The position numbers and the translations under genes were made by a program. 64,000 nucleotides of DNA from Streptomyces sp. LX-29 (lineage in GTDB: Bacteria; Actinomycetota; Actinomycetes; Streptomycetales; Streptomycetaceae), in the NCBI RefSeq assembly GCF_029541745.1, contig NZ_CP089746.1:186001-250000 (forward strand). The letters are read 5' to 3'. This document shows positions 42,620-50,818 of the stretch, in pieces (position 1 is the stretch's first letter; each line of letters begins with the position of its first letter). The notes under the pieces are model-generated. The model had not been told where the DNA came from and made no database searches. It saw only the letters and a program-made list of their open reading frames with translations.

Positions 42620-43111
42620 ATGCCCACCTCCGCCCGCATCACCGTCATCGGGGTGGGCAACGCGTTCCGGCGGGACGACGGGGTGGGGCCCGCGGTCGTC
42701 GCCCGGCTGGAGGAACGCGCGGCCGACGGCGCCCTCCCCGCCGGAGTCCGGCTGGCGTGCCGCGACGGGGATCCCGGCCGGCTGATCGGCCTGTGGGAGG
42801 AGGCCGAGCTGGCTGTCGTCGTGGACGCGGCCCACACCGGCGCAGGGTGTCCGGGCCGGATCCACCGGTTGGAACCAGACGGACGCACGGCATGGGGCGC
42901 GGGCGCCGCGAGCAGTCACGGGCTCGGTCTGGGCGAGGCGATCGCGCTGGCACGCACCCTCGGCAGGATGCCCGGGCGACTGGTCGTCTACGCGGTCGAG
43001 GGGGCCGACACCTCCCTGGGCACGGGCCTGTCCCCCGCGGTCGCCGCGGCTGTCGGACCGCTCGCGGAACGCGTCAGGGAAGAGCTCGCCCTCCATCTCC
43101 CCGGGCCCTGA
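42620..43111 (+). CDS. [NiFe]-hydrogenase maturation endopeptidase
   Basis: A 163-residue HyaD/HycI-type protease that trims the C-terminus of the hydrogenase large subunit after nickel insertion. The conserved pattern starts VIGVGNAFRRDDGVGPAVV with Asp near residue 20 and continues with VVVDAAHTG, the second Ni-binding acidic region, and SSHGLGLGEAIALA with the conserved His. It lies at the head of the hydrogenase gene group, 203 bases before the beta subunit gene. ATG 42620 follows GGGAGCAGG. Confidence 0.9.
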   Translation: MPTSARITVIGVGNAFRRDDGVGPAVVARLEERAADGALPAGVRLACRDGDPGRLIGLWEEAELAVVVDAAHTGAGCPGRIHRLEPDGRTAWGAGAASSHGLGLGEAIALARTLGRMPGRLVVYAVEGADTSLGTGLSPAVAAAVGPLAERVREELALHLPGP

Positions 43112-43185
43112 CACACGCCCACCGCGGTGCGGCCGGGCACGGGTTCTCCCCGACGCCGGACCGGGCCCGGCCGCAAACCGCACCT

Positions 43186-43213
43186 CGGGCCGGGCCGGGC
43201 CGGGCCGGGCCGG
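43186..43213. repeat. GGGCC pentamer repeat
   Basis: About five tandem GGGCC units in the gap between the protease and beta-subunit genes. It can fold on itself but has no unique loop. Confidence 0.6.
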
Positions 43214-43314
43214 AGGGGACAGCCGCTCGGCGCACTCCGCGTGCGCGCCGCGAGAAGTGTGGTCAGGCTGAGAAGCAGCATTCCCGGATCTTCGGAACGA
43301 GCGGGAGAGACGCC

Positions 43315-44493
43315 ATGCCCTCCGCGACGGCACCGCCGGACGTCGGCCGCACCGGTTGTGTGCTGGACCGTGAAGGCATCGAGGCACTGGTGCGGGAGCT
43401 GCGCGCCCGGGGCCGGACGGTGATCGGGCCGACCCTGCGGGACGGTGCCATCGTGCTGGCCGAGCTGGACTCCGCCGACGCCCTGCCCTACGGGTGGGGC
43501 GTGGAGTTGGAGGCGGGCCGCTACCGTGTGAGGCGGCGGGACGACGCCGCGGCCTTCGCCCACAGCGCCGGCCCGCAGTCGTGGAAGAACTTCCTGCACC
43601 CCGAGCGGGTGCGCCAGTGGACCGCCGACCGCGGCGCGGACGGCGAGATGACGGTCCGTCCCGAGCGCCAGGAGCCCGTCTCGTTCGCCTTTCTCGGGGT
43701 GCGCCCCTGTGACCTGCGGGCCATCCAGATCCAGGACCGGGTCATGATCGGTGGCCGGCATCGGGACGCGACCTACCGGGAGCGCCGGACCGGCGCCTTC
43801 ATCCTCGTGGTGGAGTGCACCGAACCGGGCGCCACCTGCTTCTGCGTCTCCATGGGCACCGGTCCGGCCGCCCAACCCGGTTACGACCTGGCGCTGACCG
43901 AGGTGGTGGACGAGGCCGGCCACCGCTTCCTGGCCCGCGCCGGGACCATGGAGGGTGCGGAGGTGCTCGCCCACCTGCCGCGGCGGCCCGCCGACGAGGC
44001 CACGTGTACGAGAGCCCGGGAGAGCGTGGCGGACGCCGCCGGACGGATGGGCCGCACCATGCCCGCGGTGAACCTCCAGACGCTCATGGCGGGCACTCTG
44101 GAGGCCGAACGCTGGGACGATGTCGCCGCCCGCTGCCTGACCTGCGGCAACTGCACCATGGCCTGCCCGACGTGCTTCTGCACCACCACGGAGGACGTCA
44201 CCGACCTGACCGGCGACCACGCCGAACGCTGGCGCCGCTGGGAGTCCTGCTACGACCTGGACTTCACCCACCTGCCCGGCGGCTCGGTGCGCTCCTCCTC
44301 GCGCAGCCGCTACCGCCAGTGGCTCACCCACAAACTGGGCACCTGGCACGACCAGTTCGACAGCTCCGGCTGCGTGGGGTGCGGCCGCTGCATCGTGTGG
44401 TGCCCGGTCGGCATCGACATCACCGAGGAGGCGCACGCCCTGCACCGGGAGGCCCTCGACCGGCGGCCCGGAGGAAGGAACAGGGCGACGTGA
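43315..44493 (+). CDS. hydB: Group 3b hydrogenase beta subunit, 4Fe-4S protein
   Basis: A 392-residue iron-sulfur protein like the beta subunit of sulfhydrogenases. It carries electrons between the diaphorase (gamma) and the hydrogenase dimer. Near residues 278-293 it has CLTCGNCTMACPTCFC and near 353-368 CVGCGRCIVWCP, enough for two [4Fe-4S] clusters; a further Cys pair is in ATCFCVSMG. The AILGVRPCDLRA-like segment FLGVRPCDLRAIQIQD is typical of the family. ATG 43315 has GGGAGAG upstream. First structural gene of the operon; overlaps the next gene (GTGA). Confidence 0.9.
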   Translation: MPSATAPPDVGRTGCVLDREGIEALVRELRARGRTVIGPTLRDGAIVLAELDSADALPYGWGVELEAGRYRVRRRDDAAAFAHSAGPQSWKNFLHPERVRQWTADRGADGEMTVRPERQEPVSFAFLGVRPCDLRAIQIQDRVMIGGRHRDATYRERRTGAFILVVECTEPGATCFCVSMGTGPAAQPGYDLALTEVVDEAGHRFLARAGTMEGAEVLAHLPRRPADEATCTRARESVADAAGRMGRTMPAVNLQTLMAGTLEAERWDDVAARCLTCGNCTMACPTCFCTTTEDVTDLTGDHAERWRRWESCYDLDFTHLPGGSVRSSSRSRYRQWLTHKLGTWHDQFDSSGCVGCGRCIVWCPVGIDITEEAHALHREALDRRPGGRNRAT

Positions 44494-44945
44494 AGCGCAC
44501 CGGACTGCTCGCCGCCGTCCCCGAAGGCCCGCGCGGGCGGCTCATGGAGCTGAGCCGCGAGGTGTCCTTCCCCGCCGGCACGCGCATCTTCGAGGAGGGC
44601 GGAAAGGCCAACCGGTTCTGGGTGATCCGCAGCGGCAGCGTCAGCCTGGACATCCATGTGCCCGGGCGTCGGGCCGTGGTCGTGGAGACCCTGGGCCCGG
44701 GACGGCTGCTGGGCTGGTCCTGGGTGTGCCCGCCGCACGAGTGGCACCTGGGCGCGGAGGCGACGAGCCAGGTGCGGGCCTGGGAGTTCGACGCGGCCGA
44801 GGTCCTCTCCCTGTGCGAGCGCGACCCCGAGCTGGACCACGCGCTGCTCAGCTACGTCGTGGAGGTCATCGGTCGTCGGCTGCGCGCCGCCCGCACCCGG
44901 CTGCTGGACCTCTACGGCCCGTACGGGAGCGAACCGGAGCCGTGA
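44490..44945 (+). CDS. Cyclic nucleotide-binding domain protein inside the hydrogenase operon
   Basis: A 151-residue single cNMP-binding beta-roll (residues 10-120: FPAGTRIFEEGGKANRFWVI, SGSVSLDIHVPG, LGPGRLLGWSWVCPP). There is no HTH domain, so it is not a CRP-type DNA-binding regulator. The phosphate-binding cassette RxS of cAMP receptors is not clear. It overlaps the genes on both sides by four bases, so it must be co-translated with the enzyme and may be a regulatory subunit or chaperone. Similar proteins occur in hydrogenase 3b operons of actinobacteria. Confidence 0.88.
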   Translation: MKRTGLLAAVPEGPRGRLMELSREVSFPAGTRIFEEGGKANRFWVIRSGSVSLDIHVPGRRAVVVETLGPGRLLGWSWVCPPHEWHLGAEATSQVRAWEFDAAEVLSLCERDPELDHALLSYVVEVIGRRLRAARTRLLDLYGPYGSEPEP

Positions 44946-45742
44946 CCGTCCCCCTTCCCTACCGGGTGGTGAGCAACCGAGCCGAGACCTCGGACACCCG
45001 CACGATCGAGCTGTGCCCGGTCGGCGAGGCACTGCCGTCCTTCTCCCCGGGCCAGTTCGCCATGGTCTACGCGTTCGGGGTCGGCGAGATCCCGGTGTCC
45101 GTCGCCGGCCTGCGCGACGGCACCCTCACCCACACCGTCCGCAGGGTGGGCGCGGTCTCCCGCGCCCTGTGCGAGGCCGCCCCCGGGACGTGGGTGGGCG
45201 TGCGGGGCCCCTTCGGCACCGGCTGGGACCTGTCGGCCGCCGACGGAGGAGACCTGCTCGTGGTGGCGGGCGGCATCGGCCTGGCCCCGCTGCGGCCGCT
45301 GGTGCGGGCGGCGTTGTCCTCGCCGGGCGGCCGGGGACGGTTGAACGTCCTCATCGGCGCCCGTACCCCGGAGGACCTGCTGTACCGAGAGGAACTGGGC
45401 GGCTGGGGGCGGCCGTACTGCGGGGTGACGGTGGACCGGGCGGGGCCTGGGTGGAGCGGCCATGTCGGCGTGGTGACCACGCTCCTGGACCAGGCCGCGT
45501 TCTCCCCTCGGGAGACCACGGCCTTCGTCTGCGGACCCGAGGTCATGATCCGCGCCACCGCCCGCGAGCTGCTCCACCGCGGCGTCCCGGCGGAGCGCGT
45601 CCGCGTCTCCCTGGAGCGGAACATGCACTGCGCCACCGGCCACTGCGGCCACTGCCAGCTCGGTCCCCTGCTGCTGTGCCGAGACGGCCCGGTCGTCGGC
45701 TATGACCAGGCCGCGTCCCTGCTCGCGGTGCGGGAGCTCTGA
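44942..45742 (+). CDS. hydG: Group 3b hydrogenase gamma subunit, FAD/NAD(P)-binding
   Basis: A 266-residue diaphorase of the ferredoxin-NADP reductase superfamily. FAD domain at residues 5-100 and NAD(P) domain from about 100 (VVAGGIGLAPLRPLV). The C-terminus has ERNMHCATGHCGHCQLG and a following Cys in LLLC, the [2Fe-2S] binding pattern shared with dihydroorotate dehydrogenase PyrK. It exchanges electrons with NAD(P)H. The GTG start overlaps the previous stop (GTGA); the next gene starts one base after its stop codon. Confidence 0.9.
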   Translation: MTVPLPYRVVSNRAETSDTRTIELCPVGEALPSFSPGQFAMVYAFGVGEIPVSVAGLRDGTLTHTVRRVGAVSRALCEAAPGTWVGVRGPFGTGWDLSAADGGDLLVVAGGIGLAPLRPLVRAALSSPGGRGRLNVLIGARTPEDLLYREELGGWGRPYCGVTVDRAGPGWSGHVGVVTTLLDQAAFSPRETTAFVCGPEVMIRATARELLHRGVPAERVRVSLERNMHCATGHCGHCQLGPLLLCRDGPVVGYDQAASLLAVREL

Positions 45743-45743
45743 C

Positions 45744-46532
45744 ATGGCCGATCCCCCACGCCCCCGACCCCGGCTCGGCGTGTTCAAGTTCGCCTCCTGC
45801 GACGGCTGTCAGCTCACCCTGCTGGACTGCGAGGACGAGCTGCTCCCGCTGGCGGCCGAGGTGGAGATCGCCCACTTCGTGGAGGCGTCGAGCGACATCC
45901 GCCCCGGACCGTACGACCTGTCGCTCGTCGAGGGCTCGGTCTCCACCCCCGAGCACCTCGAACGGGTCCGCCGGATCCGCGCCGACTCCCGCCACCTGGT
46001 GACCATCGGGGCCTGCGCGACGGCGGGCGGTGTGCAGGCCCTGCGCAACTTCGCCGACGTCGCCGAGTTCCAGGCGGTCGTCTACGCCGAACCCGAGTAC
46101 ATCCAGACCCTGGCCACCTCCACGCCCATCTCGGCCCATGTCCCCGTCGACTTCGAACTGCGCGGCTGCCCCATCGACCGCGGGCAGCTCCTGGAGGTGA
46201 TCACCGCCTTCCTCGCCGGCCGTCGCCCCGACATCCCCGATCACAGCGTCTGCTTCGCCTGCAAGCGGCGCGGCACCGTGTGCCTCCCCGTGGCGCACGG
46301 CACCCCCTGTCTGGGACCCGTGACCCATGCCGGATGCGGAGCGCTGTGCCCGGCCTACGGACGCGGCTGCTACGGGTGCTTCGGGCCGTCGGGCTCGACC
46401 AACATGCCCGCGATGATCCCCCTGCTGCGCAGCGAGGGCATGAGCGACGAGGACGTCCGGCGGTTCCTGCACACCTTCAACGTCAACGACTTCGCCGCGA
46501 TCGAGCCGAGCGAGGGGGAGGAGCGCTCATGA
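45744..46532 (+). CDS. hydD: Group 3b hydrogenase delta (small) subunit
   Basis: A 262-residue hydrogenase small subunit. Proximal cluster ligands lie in FASCDGCQLTLLDCE, GACATAGG and the ELRGCPIDRGQL segment; further cysteines in SVCFACKRRGTVCLP and GCGALCPAYGRGCYGCFGP give two more clusters. There is no Tat signal, consistent with a cytoplasmic group 3b enzyme. Overlaps the large-subunit gene by four bases (ATGA). Confidence 0.92.
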   Translation: MADPPRPRPRLGVFKFASCDGCQLTLLDCEDELLPLAAEVEIAHFVEASSDIRPGPYDLSLVEGSVSTPEHLERVRRIRADSRHLVTIGACATAGGVQALRNFADVAEFQAVVYAEPEYIQTLATSTPISAHVPVDFELRGCPIDRGQLLEVITAFLAGRRPDIPDHSVCFACKRRGTVCLPVAHGTPCLGPVTHAGCGALCPAYGRGCYGCFGPSGSTNMPAMIPLLRSEGMSDEDVRRFLHTFNVNDFAAIEPSEGEERS

Positions 46533-47875
46533 CACACGGCGGTTCGCGCACGGTGCGCGTCGGCGCGCTCGCGCGCGTCGAGGGTGAAGGCGCGGTGCGG
46601 CTGCGGATCGACGACGGCACCGTCACCGAGGCCCGCTTGAGGATCTACGAACCGCCGCGCTTCTTCGAGGCCTTCCTCCGCGGACGACGGCACACCGAGA
46701 CCCCGGACCTCACCTCGCGCGTGTGCGGCATCTGCCCGGTCGCCTATCAGACGAGCGCCTGCCAGGCGATCGAGGACGTCTGCGGCATCACGGTCGACGG
46801 ACCACTGGCCGCGCTGCGGAGGCTGTTGTACTGCGGGGAGTGGATCGAGAGCCAGACCCTGCACATCCATCTGCTGCACGCACCCGACTTCCTCGGCTGC
46901 GACAGCGCCGTCGAGCTGGCCCGGAGCCACCGGGACGAGGTCGAACGGGGTCTGCGGCTGAAGCAGGCCGGCAACACCGTCATGGAGGTCCTCGGCGGAC
47001 GGGCCATCCACCCGATCAACGTCCGGGTCGGCGGCTTCCACCACGTTCCCACCCCCGGTGAGCTGCGCCCGCTGGCCGAGCGCCTGCGACAGGCCCGCGA
47101 CGACGCGCTGGCGACCGTGGCCTGGGTGGCCGGCTTCGACTTCCCCGACGCCGAGTGCGACGCCGACCTGTTCGCCCTGGCCGCACCGGACACCTACGCC
47201 ATCGAGGCAGGAACCCCCACCGTGCTGCCCCATGGCGACGGGGCCGGCCCGCGCACGTTCCCCCTGGCCGACTTCCCCGCCCGCGTCGTCGAGGAGCAGG
47301 TGCCCCACTCCACCGCGCTCCAGGCCCGGCTGGACGGCGGACGGCACCTCACGGGCGCGCTGGCCCGGTACGCCATCAGCGGTCACCTGCTCCCCCCTGC
47401 CGTCCGTGAGGCCGCGACGTCCGCCGGACTCGCCGACCCCGCGTCCGGGGAGATCTGCCGCAACCCCTTCCGCAGCATCGTCGTACGGGCCGTCGAGGTC
47501 CTCTACGCCGTGGAGGAGGCGCTGCGTCTGATCGGCTCCTACGAGCGTCCGCCGCGCCCCGCCGTGGACGTCCGCCCCCGGCCCGGAACGGGCCACGGCG
47601 CCTCCGAGGCGCCCCGCGGCACCCTCTACCACCGCTACACGCTCGACCGCGAAGGGGTCGTCACCGACGCCTGCCTCGTCCCGCCCACGGCCCAGAACCA
47701 GGGCGCCATCGAGGAGGACCTGCGCCGGGTCGTCCAGGACCGGCTGGAACGGGGGGAGGCCACCGACGCCGAGCTGACCCGGCTGTGTGAACGCGCCGTC
47801 CGCAACCACGACCCCTGTATCTCCTGCTCGGCCCACTTCCTGGACCTGACCGTCGAACGGCGCCGCCGAGCGTGA
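46529..47875 (+). CDS. hydA: Group 3b [NiFe]-hydrogenase alpha (large) subunit
   Basis: A 448-residue catalytic subunit. L1 motif RVCGIC near residue 67 and L2 motif DPCISCSAH near 430 supply the four nickel cysteines. After the last His, 12 residues (FLDLTVERRRRA) remain, the segment expected to be removed by the maturation peptidase encoded at 42620. The enzyme interconverts H2 and NAD(P)H in the cytoplasm. HypA-F, needed for cofactor assembly, are not in this window. The order beta-(cNMP)-gamma-delta-alpha is that of archaeal sulfhydrogenase I with one insertion. Confidence 0.93.
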   Translation: MTHGGSRTVRVGALARVEGEGAVRLRIDDGTVTEARLRIYEPPRFFEAFLRGRRHTETPDLTSRVCGICPVAYQTSACQAIEDVCGITVDGPLAALRRLLYCGEWIESQTLHIHLLHAPDFLGCDSAVELARSHRDEVERGLRLKQAGNTVMEVLGGRAIHPINVRVGGFHHVPTPGELRPLAERLRQARDDALATVAWVAGFDFPDAECDADLFALAAPDTYAIEAGTPTVLPHGDGAGPRTFPLADFPARVVEEQVPHSTALQARLDGGRHLTGALARYAISGHLLPPAVREAATSAGLADPASGEICRNPFRSIVVRAVEVLYAVEEALRLIGSYERPPRPAVDVRPRPGTGHGASEAPRGTLYHRYTLDREGVVTDACLVPPTAQNQGAIEEDLRRVVQDRLERGEATDAELTRLCERAVRNHDPCISCSAHFLDLTVERRRRA

Positions 47876-47997
47876 GCGACCTGTGGCCACGCGGAGCCGG
47901 CCGGGCCGGGTCGTCGGGTCGGAGGGCCGCTCGGCTCTCCCCGGCACGCGGCGGTGGGCCGACCATGGTGGTGGAGGCACCGTGGAAGGAGGACATC

Positions 47998-48684
47998 GTG
48001 CATGGCGCCCCGCACATCGTGAGCGATGTGATGACACAGACCGTCGTCGCCGTCGGGCGCGACGCGACGTTCAAGGAGATCGTCGAGACCCTGGCACGGT
48101 GGAAGGTCAGTGCCCTGCCGGTGCTGGCGGGCGAGGGGAGGGTGATCGGCGTCGTCTCGGAGGCCGATCTGCTGCCCAAGGAGGGTTTCCGGGACGGCGA
48201 CCCGACCCGCTACGAGCAGCTGAGCCGGCTTCCCGAACTCACCAAGGCGGGGGCGGTCACCGCCGGCGAGCTCATGAGCACCCCCGCCGTCACCGTGCAC
48301 GCGAACGCGACGCTGGCGGAGACCGCGCGCGTCATGACCCACCGGCACATCAAGCGGCTTCCCGTGGTGGACGACGAGGGACGCCTGACGGGCATCGTCA
48401 GCCGCATCGATCTGCTGAAGGTCTTCCTGCGACCGGACGAGGAGATCGAGGAGGAGGTGCGCCGGGAGGTGGTCCGCGCTGTCTTCCCCGATCCGGAGCG
48501 GCCGATCCGGGTGACCGTGCGGGAGGGCGTGGTGACCCTGAGCGGCCAGATCGGCGACATCTCCCTCGTCCCCGTGGCGGCCCGCCTGATCCGCGCCGTG
48601 GAGGGCGTCGTGGACTTCGTGAACGAGATGACGGGCCCGGCTCCGGCGGAGGGGTCCCCACAGGACACCGAACAGCCGGCCTGA
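47998..48684 (+). CDS. CBS-pair and BON domain protein
   Basis: A 228-residue cytosolic protein. Two CBS domains (DVMTQTVVAVGRDATFKEIV, GVVSEADLL and ELMSTPAVTVHANATLAETA, GIVSRIDLLKVF) are followed by a BON domain (IRVTVREGVVTLSGQIGDIS, VEGVVDFVNEM). CBS pairs bind adenine nucleotides; BON domains interact with phospholipid or other partners. The GTG 47998 has a strong GGAAGGAGG at the right distance, better than ATG or GTG codons further upstream that give longer forms. Family members are often under hypoxia control in actinobacteria, which fits the hydrogenase context. Confidence 0.9.
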   Translation: MHGAPHIVSDVMTQTVVAVGRDATFKEIVETLARWKVSALPVLAGEGRVIGVVSEADLLPKEGFRDGDPTRYEQLSRLPELTKAGAVTAGELMSTPAVTVHANATLAETARVMTHRHIKRLPVVDDEGRLTGIVSRIDLLKVFLRPDEEIEEEVRREVVRAVFPDPERPIRVTVREGVVTLSGQIGDISLVPVAARLIRAVEGVVDFVNEMTGPAPAEGSPQDTEQPA

Positions 48685-48728
48685 AAGCCTCGGCCGCCGT
48701 CCCCCGCCCGGTCGCCCGGCCTCGCGGC

Positions 48729-49586
48729 TCAGCTGTGCGGCACCACGGCGACCGGGCAGGCGACATGGTGGACGGCCGCGTGTGCCACCGGGCCGAGGCG
48801 GGACACCCGGTGTCGGCGACGGCCGACGACCAGCAGTGCGGCGTCCGCCGCCGCTCGTACGACCGCCTTGGCGGCGCTCTCCAGCCGCACGTCGTCGATC
48901 ACCCGCACGTCGGCGAACCGCTCTCGCCAGGGGCGCAGCGCCTGGTCGAGCTCCTGTTGCGCCTCGTCCGCGAGCTCCTTGGACACGTCGGGGTCGACGC
49001 CCCAGGGCACGTACGCCTGGACGGGGAGGGCGCGGCCGTGCACCGCGCGCAGCGGCACGTCTCGCGCGGCGGCCGCGGCGAAGGCGAACTCCAGCAGCTC
49101 GTCGCAGGAGCCGCTCAGACCCACTCCGGCCACCACCTCCCCGCCGTCTGCCACGGGGCGTTCGCGGTCGGGCGTGCCGGCCCTCACCAGGACCACCGGC
49201 CGCTCCGCCCGCGCCACGATGTACATGCCGGTGTCCCCGAGGAAGAAGCTCTCCAGCGGTTCCAGGCCGCGTGAGCCGAGCACCGTCAGCTCCGAGTCCG
49301 AGGCGGCCCGCAGCACAGCGGCGGCGGCGTCCTCCTGCACCAGCTCCTCCTCGATGGCCAGGTCGGGCCAGCGCCGCCGCAGCTCCTGGTGCGCGTCGTG
49401 GACGATCCGCCTCGCCCAGTAGTTCTGGTCCCGCACGCTCTCGACGTCGGCGGCCGCCGCGAGGAGGACCCACGCGTGGAGCAGCCGCAGCCCCAGCCCG
49501 CGCCGTGCGGCCTCGACGGCCGCCCAGCGCGCGGCGGCCAGGCTCTCGGGGGAACCGTCCAGACCTACGGTGACGACTGGCTCCAT
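48729..49586 (-). CDS. Tandem universal stress protein (UspA)
   Basis: A 285-residue protein with two Usp domains. Domain 1 is residues 5-140, with VVTVGLDGSPESLAAARWA and the ATP-loop GSRGLEPLESFFLGDTGMYI. Domain 2 is residues 150-285, with VGLSGSCDELLEFAF and LVVGRRRHRVSRLGPVAHAA. The G-x2-G-x9-G(S/T) phosphate motif appears partially kept in domain 1 and weaker in domain 2. ATG 49586 preferred over the GTG 15 codons upstream. Convergent with the CBS-BON gene; typical dormancy and low-oxygen neighbour. Confidence 0.92.
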   Translation of the reverse strand: MEPVVTVGLDGSPESLAAARWAAVEAARRGLGLRLLHAWVLLAAAADVESVRDQNYWARRIVHDAHQELRRRWPDLAIEEELVQEDAAAAVLRAASDSELTVLGSRGLEPLESFFLGDTGMYIVARAERPVVLVRAGTPDRERPVADGGEVVAGVGLSGSCDELLEFAFAAAAARDVPLRAVHGRALPVQAYVPWGVDPDVSKELADEAQQELDQALRPWRERFADVRVIDDVRLESAAKAVVRAAADAALLVVGRRRHRVSRLGPVAHAAVHHVACPVAVVPHS

Positions 49587-49906
49587 GGCGACCGCCTCTC
49601 TCGTGTCTCCGCCCTTCGAGAAATACCCCACCTCGAAGGTCGTCGCATGCGGTCAGGCGTTCGGACCCGTGTCGTCCCTGCGGCAGGTGTGGCGACGGCG
49701 CCGATTTCCGCCGCATCTTCGTACTCCCATACGGCGGGCACCAGCGCCTCGGGCACGCGGCGGCCGATGCGGGCGGTGCGCTCGAAGACGAGGCCGCTGG
49801 CGCTCCAGGCGTTCAGCGTGCGCCACCCGTACACCATCGACTCGCCGATGAACACGTCGGCGGCCCCTCCCACCGCCCGCCGTGTCGCGCCGAGAGCGTG
49901 CACCAT
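49565..49906 (-). CDS. Hypothetical protein
   Basis: A 113-residue frame whose first 75 residues read as normal protein (MVHALGATRRAVGGAADVFI, GLVFERTARIGRRVPEALVP, AVWEYEDAAEI). The tail becomes Arg/Ser-rich and overlaps the start of the UspA gene by 22 bases. No RBS is evident and no family is recognised. It may be a small accessory protein of the stress-protein unit. Confidence 0.42.
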   Translation of the reverse strand: MVHALGATRRAVGGAADVFIGESMVYGWRTLNAWSASGLVFERTARIGRRVPEALVPAVWEYEDAAEIGAVATPAAGTTRVRTPDRMRRPSRWGISRRAETRERRSPWSQSSP

Positions 49907-50018
49907 CGAGGTAAGGGGACGGGAGGGAGGAGTGGCGGCGATGAGGTCGTCGTCGCTGTCGCCCCGTCCCGCGAGACGCTCGCGGAGGAGGCCCGTGAAC
50001 GCACGCTCTGAGGACGCG

Positions 50019-50546
50019 ATGCCGACAAGGATCCTGCTCGAGGGACGCCCGGGTGTGGGCAAGACGACCGCCGTGCGGCGGCTCGCCGCCCTGCTGCGCA
50101 CCCGCACGCCCGTCGGTTTCACGACGGAGGAGATCCGGGAGGGCACCGCCCGGGTGGGTTTCGCGCTGGAGACGCTGGACGGCAGGCGGGCCGTGCTCGC
50201 GCACGTCACCTTCCCCGGGCCGCCGCGTGTCGGCCGGTACGGTGTCGATCCACGCGTCATGGACGATCTGGCGCTGTCGGCCCTCGCCCCACTGTCGCGA
50301 AACCCCGCGCCCGGGGATCTCGCGCTCATCGACGAGCTGGGCCGGATGGAACTGTCCAGCTCCGCTTTCCGGGAGGCTGTGGGGGACCTGTTCACGGCCG
50401 GCATCGACGTCGTCGCCACCGTGCACGCCCACCACGACCCGTTCACCGACGCCCTCAAGCGGCGCGCGGGCGTCGAGCTGGTCCAGGTGACGGCGCGCAA
50501 CCGGGACGCGCTGCCCGGGGAGCTCGCGGCACGGCTGGAGGCATAG
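50019..50546 (+). CDS. THEP1-like P-loop nucleoside-triphosphatase
   Basis: A 175-residue NTPase. Walker A is LLEGRPGVGKTTAVRRL at residues 6-22, Walker B is ALIDELGRMEL near 104, and a conserved His-containing segment VATVHAHHDPF follows near 133. Proteins of this fold (THEP1/MTH538-like) hydrolyse NTPs with broad specificity. Location between a stress-protein unit and the DUF4139 pair gives no direct clue. ATG 50019 follows GAGGAC. Confidence 0.88.
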   Translation: MPTRILLEGRPGVGKTTAVRRLAALLRTRTPVGFTTEEIREGTARVGFALETLDGRRAVLAHVTFPGPPRVGRYGVDPRVMDDLALSALAPLSRNPAPGDLALIDELGRMELSSSAFREAVGDLFTAGIDVVATVHAHHDPFTDALKRRAGVELVQVTARNRDALPGELAARLEA

Positions 50547-50818
50547 CACCCCGCATCACGCCCCACGCCCCACGCCCACGCGTGAACGAGGGTGCCGGAC
50601 CGATTCCCGAGGATCTCGACGTGGCGTGGCGGAACCCGACGCCGCCGGGCGCCCCTCGACCATCTCCATGAGGGCGAGGGCGACTTCCCCGACCCCGTCG
50701 GACGCGCATCCGCCTCGACCGTACCGGGAGGCGGCCACCGGCACCGGGCCGCGACGCGGAGGGGCGGACCGCTCGGGCGTAGGCTTCGCTCAGCACGGAT
50801 CGGCGGGGGGCGGAGCAC

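Noticed and set aside
43186..43213. GGGCC repeat as a possible terminator
   Set aside because: A simple pentamer repeat without unique loop; no clear stem-loop of normal form.
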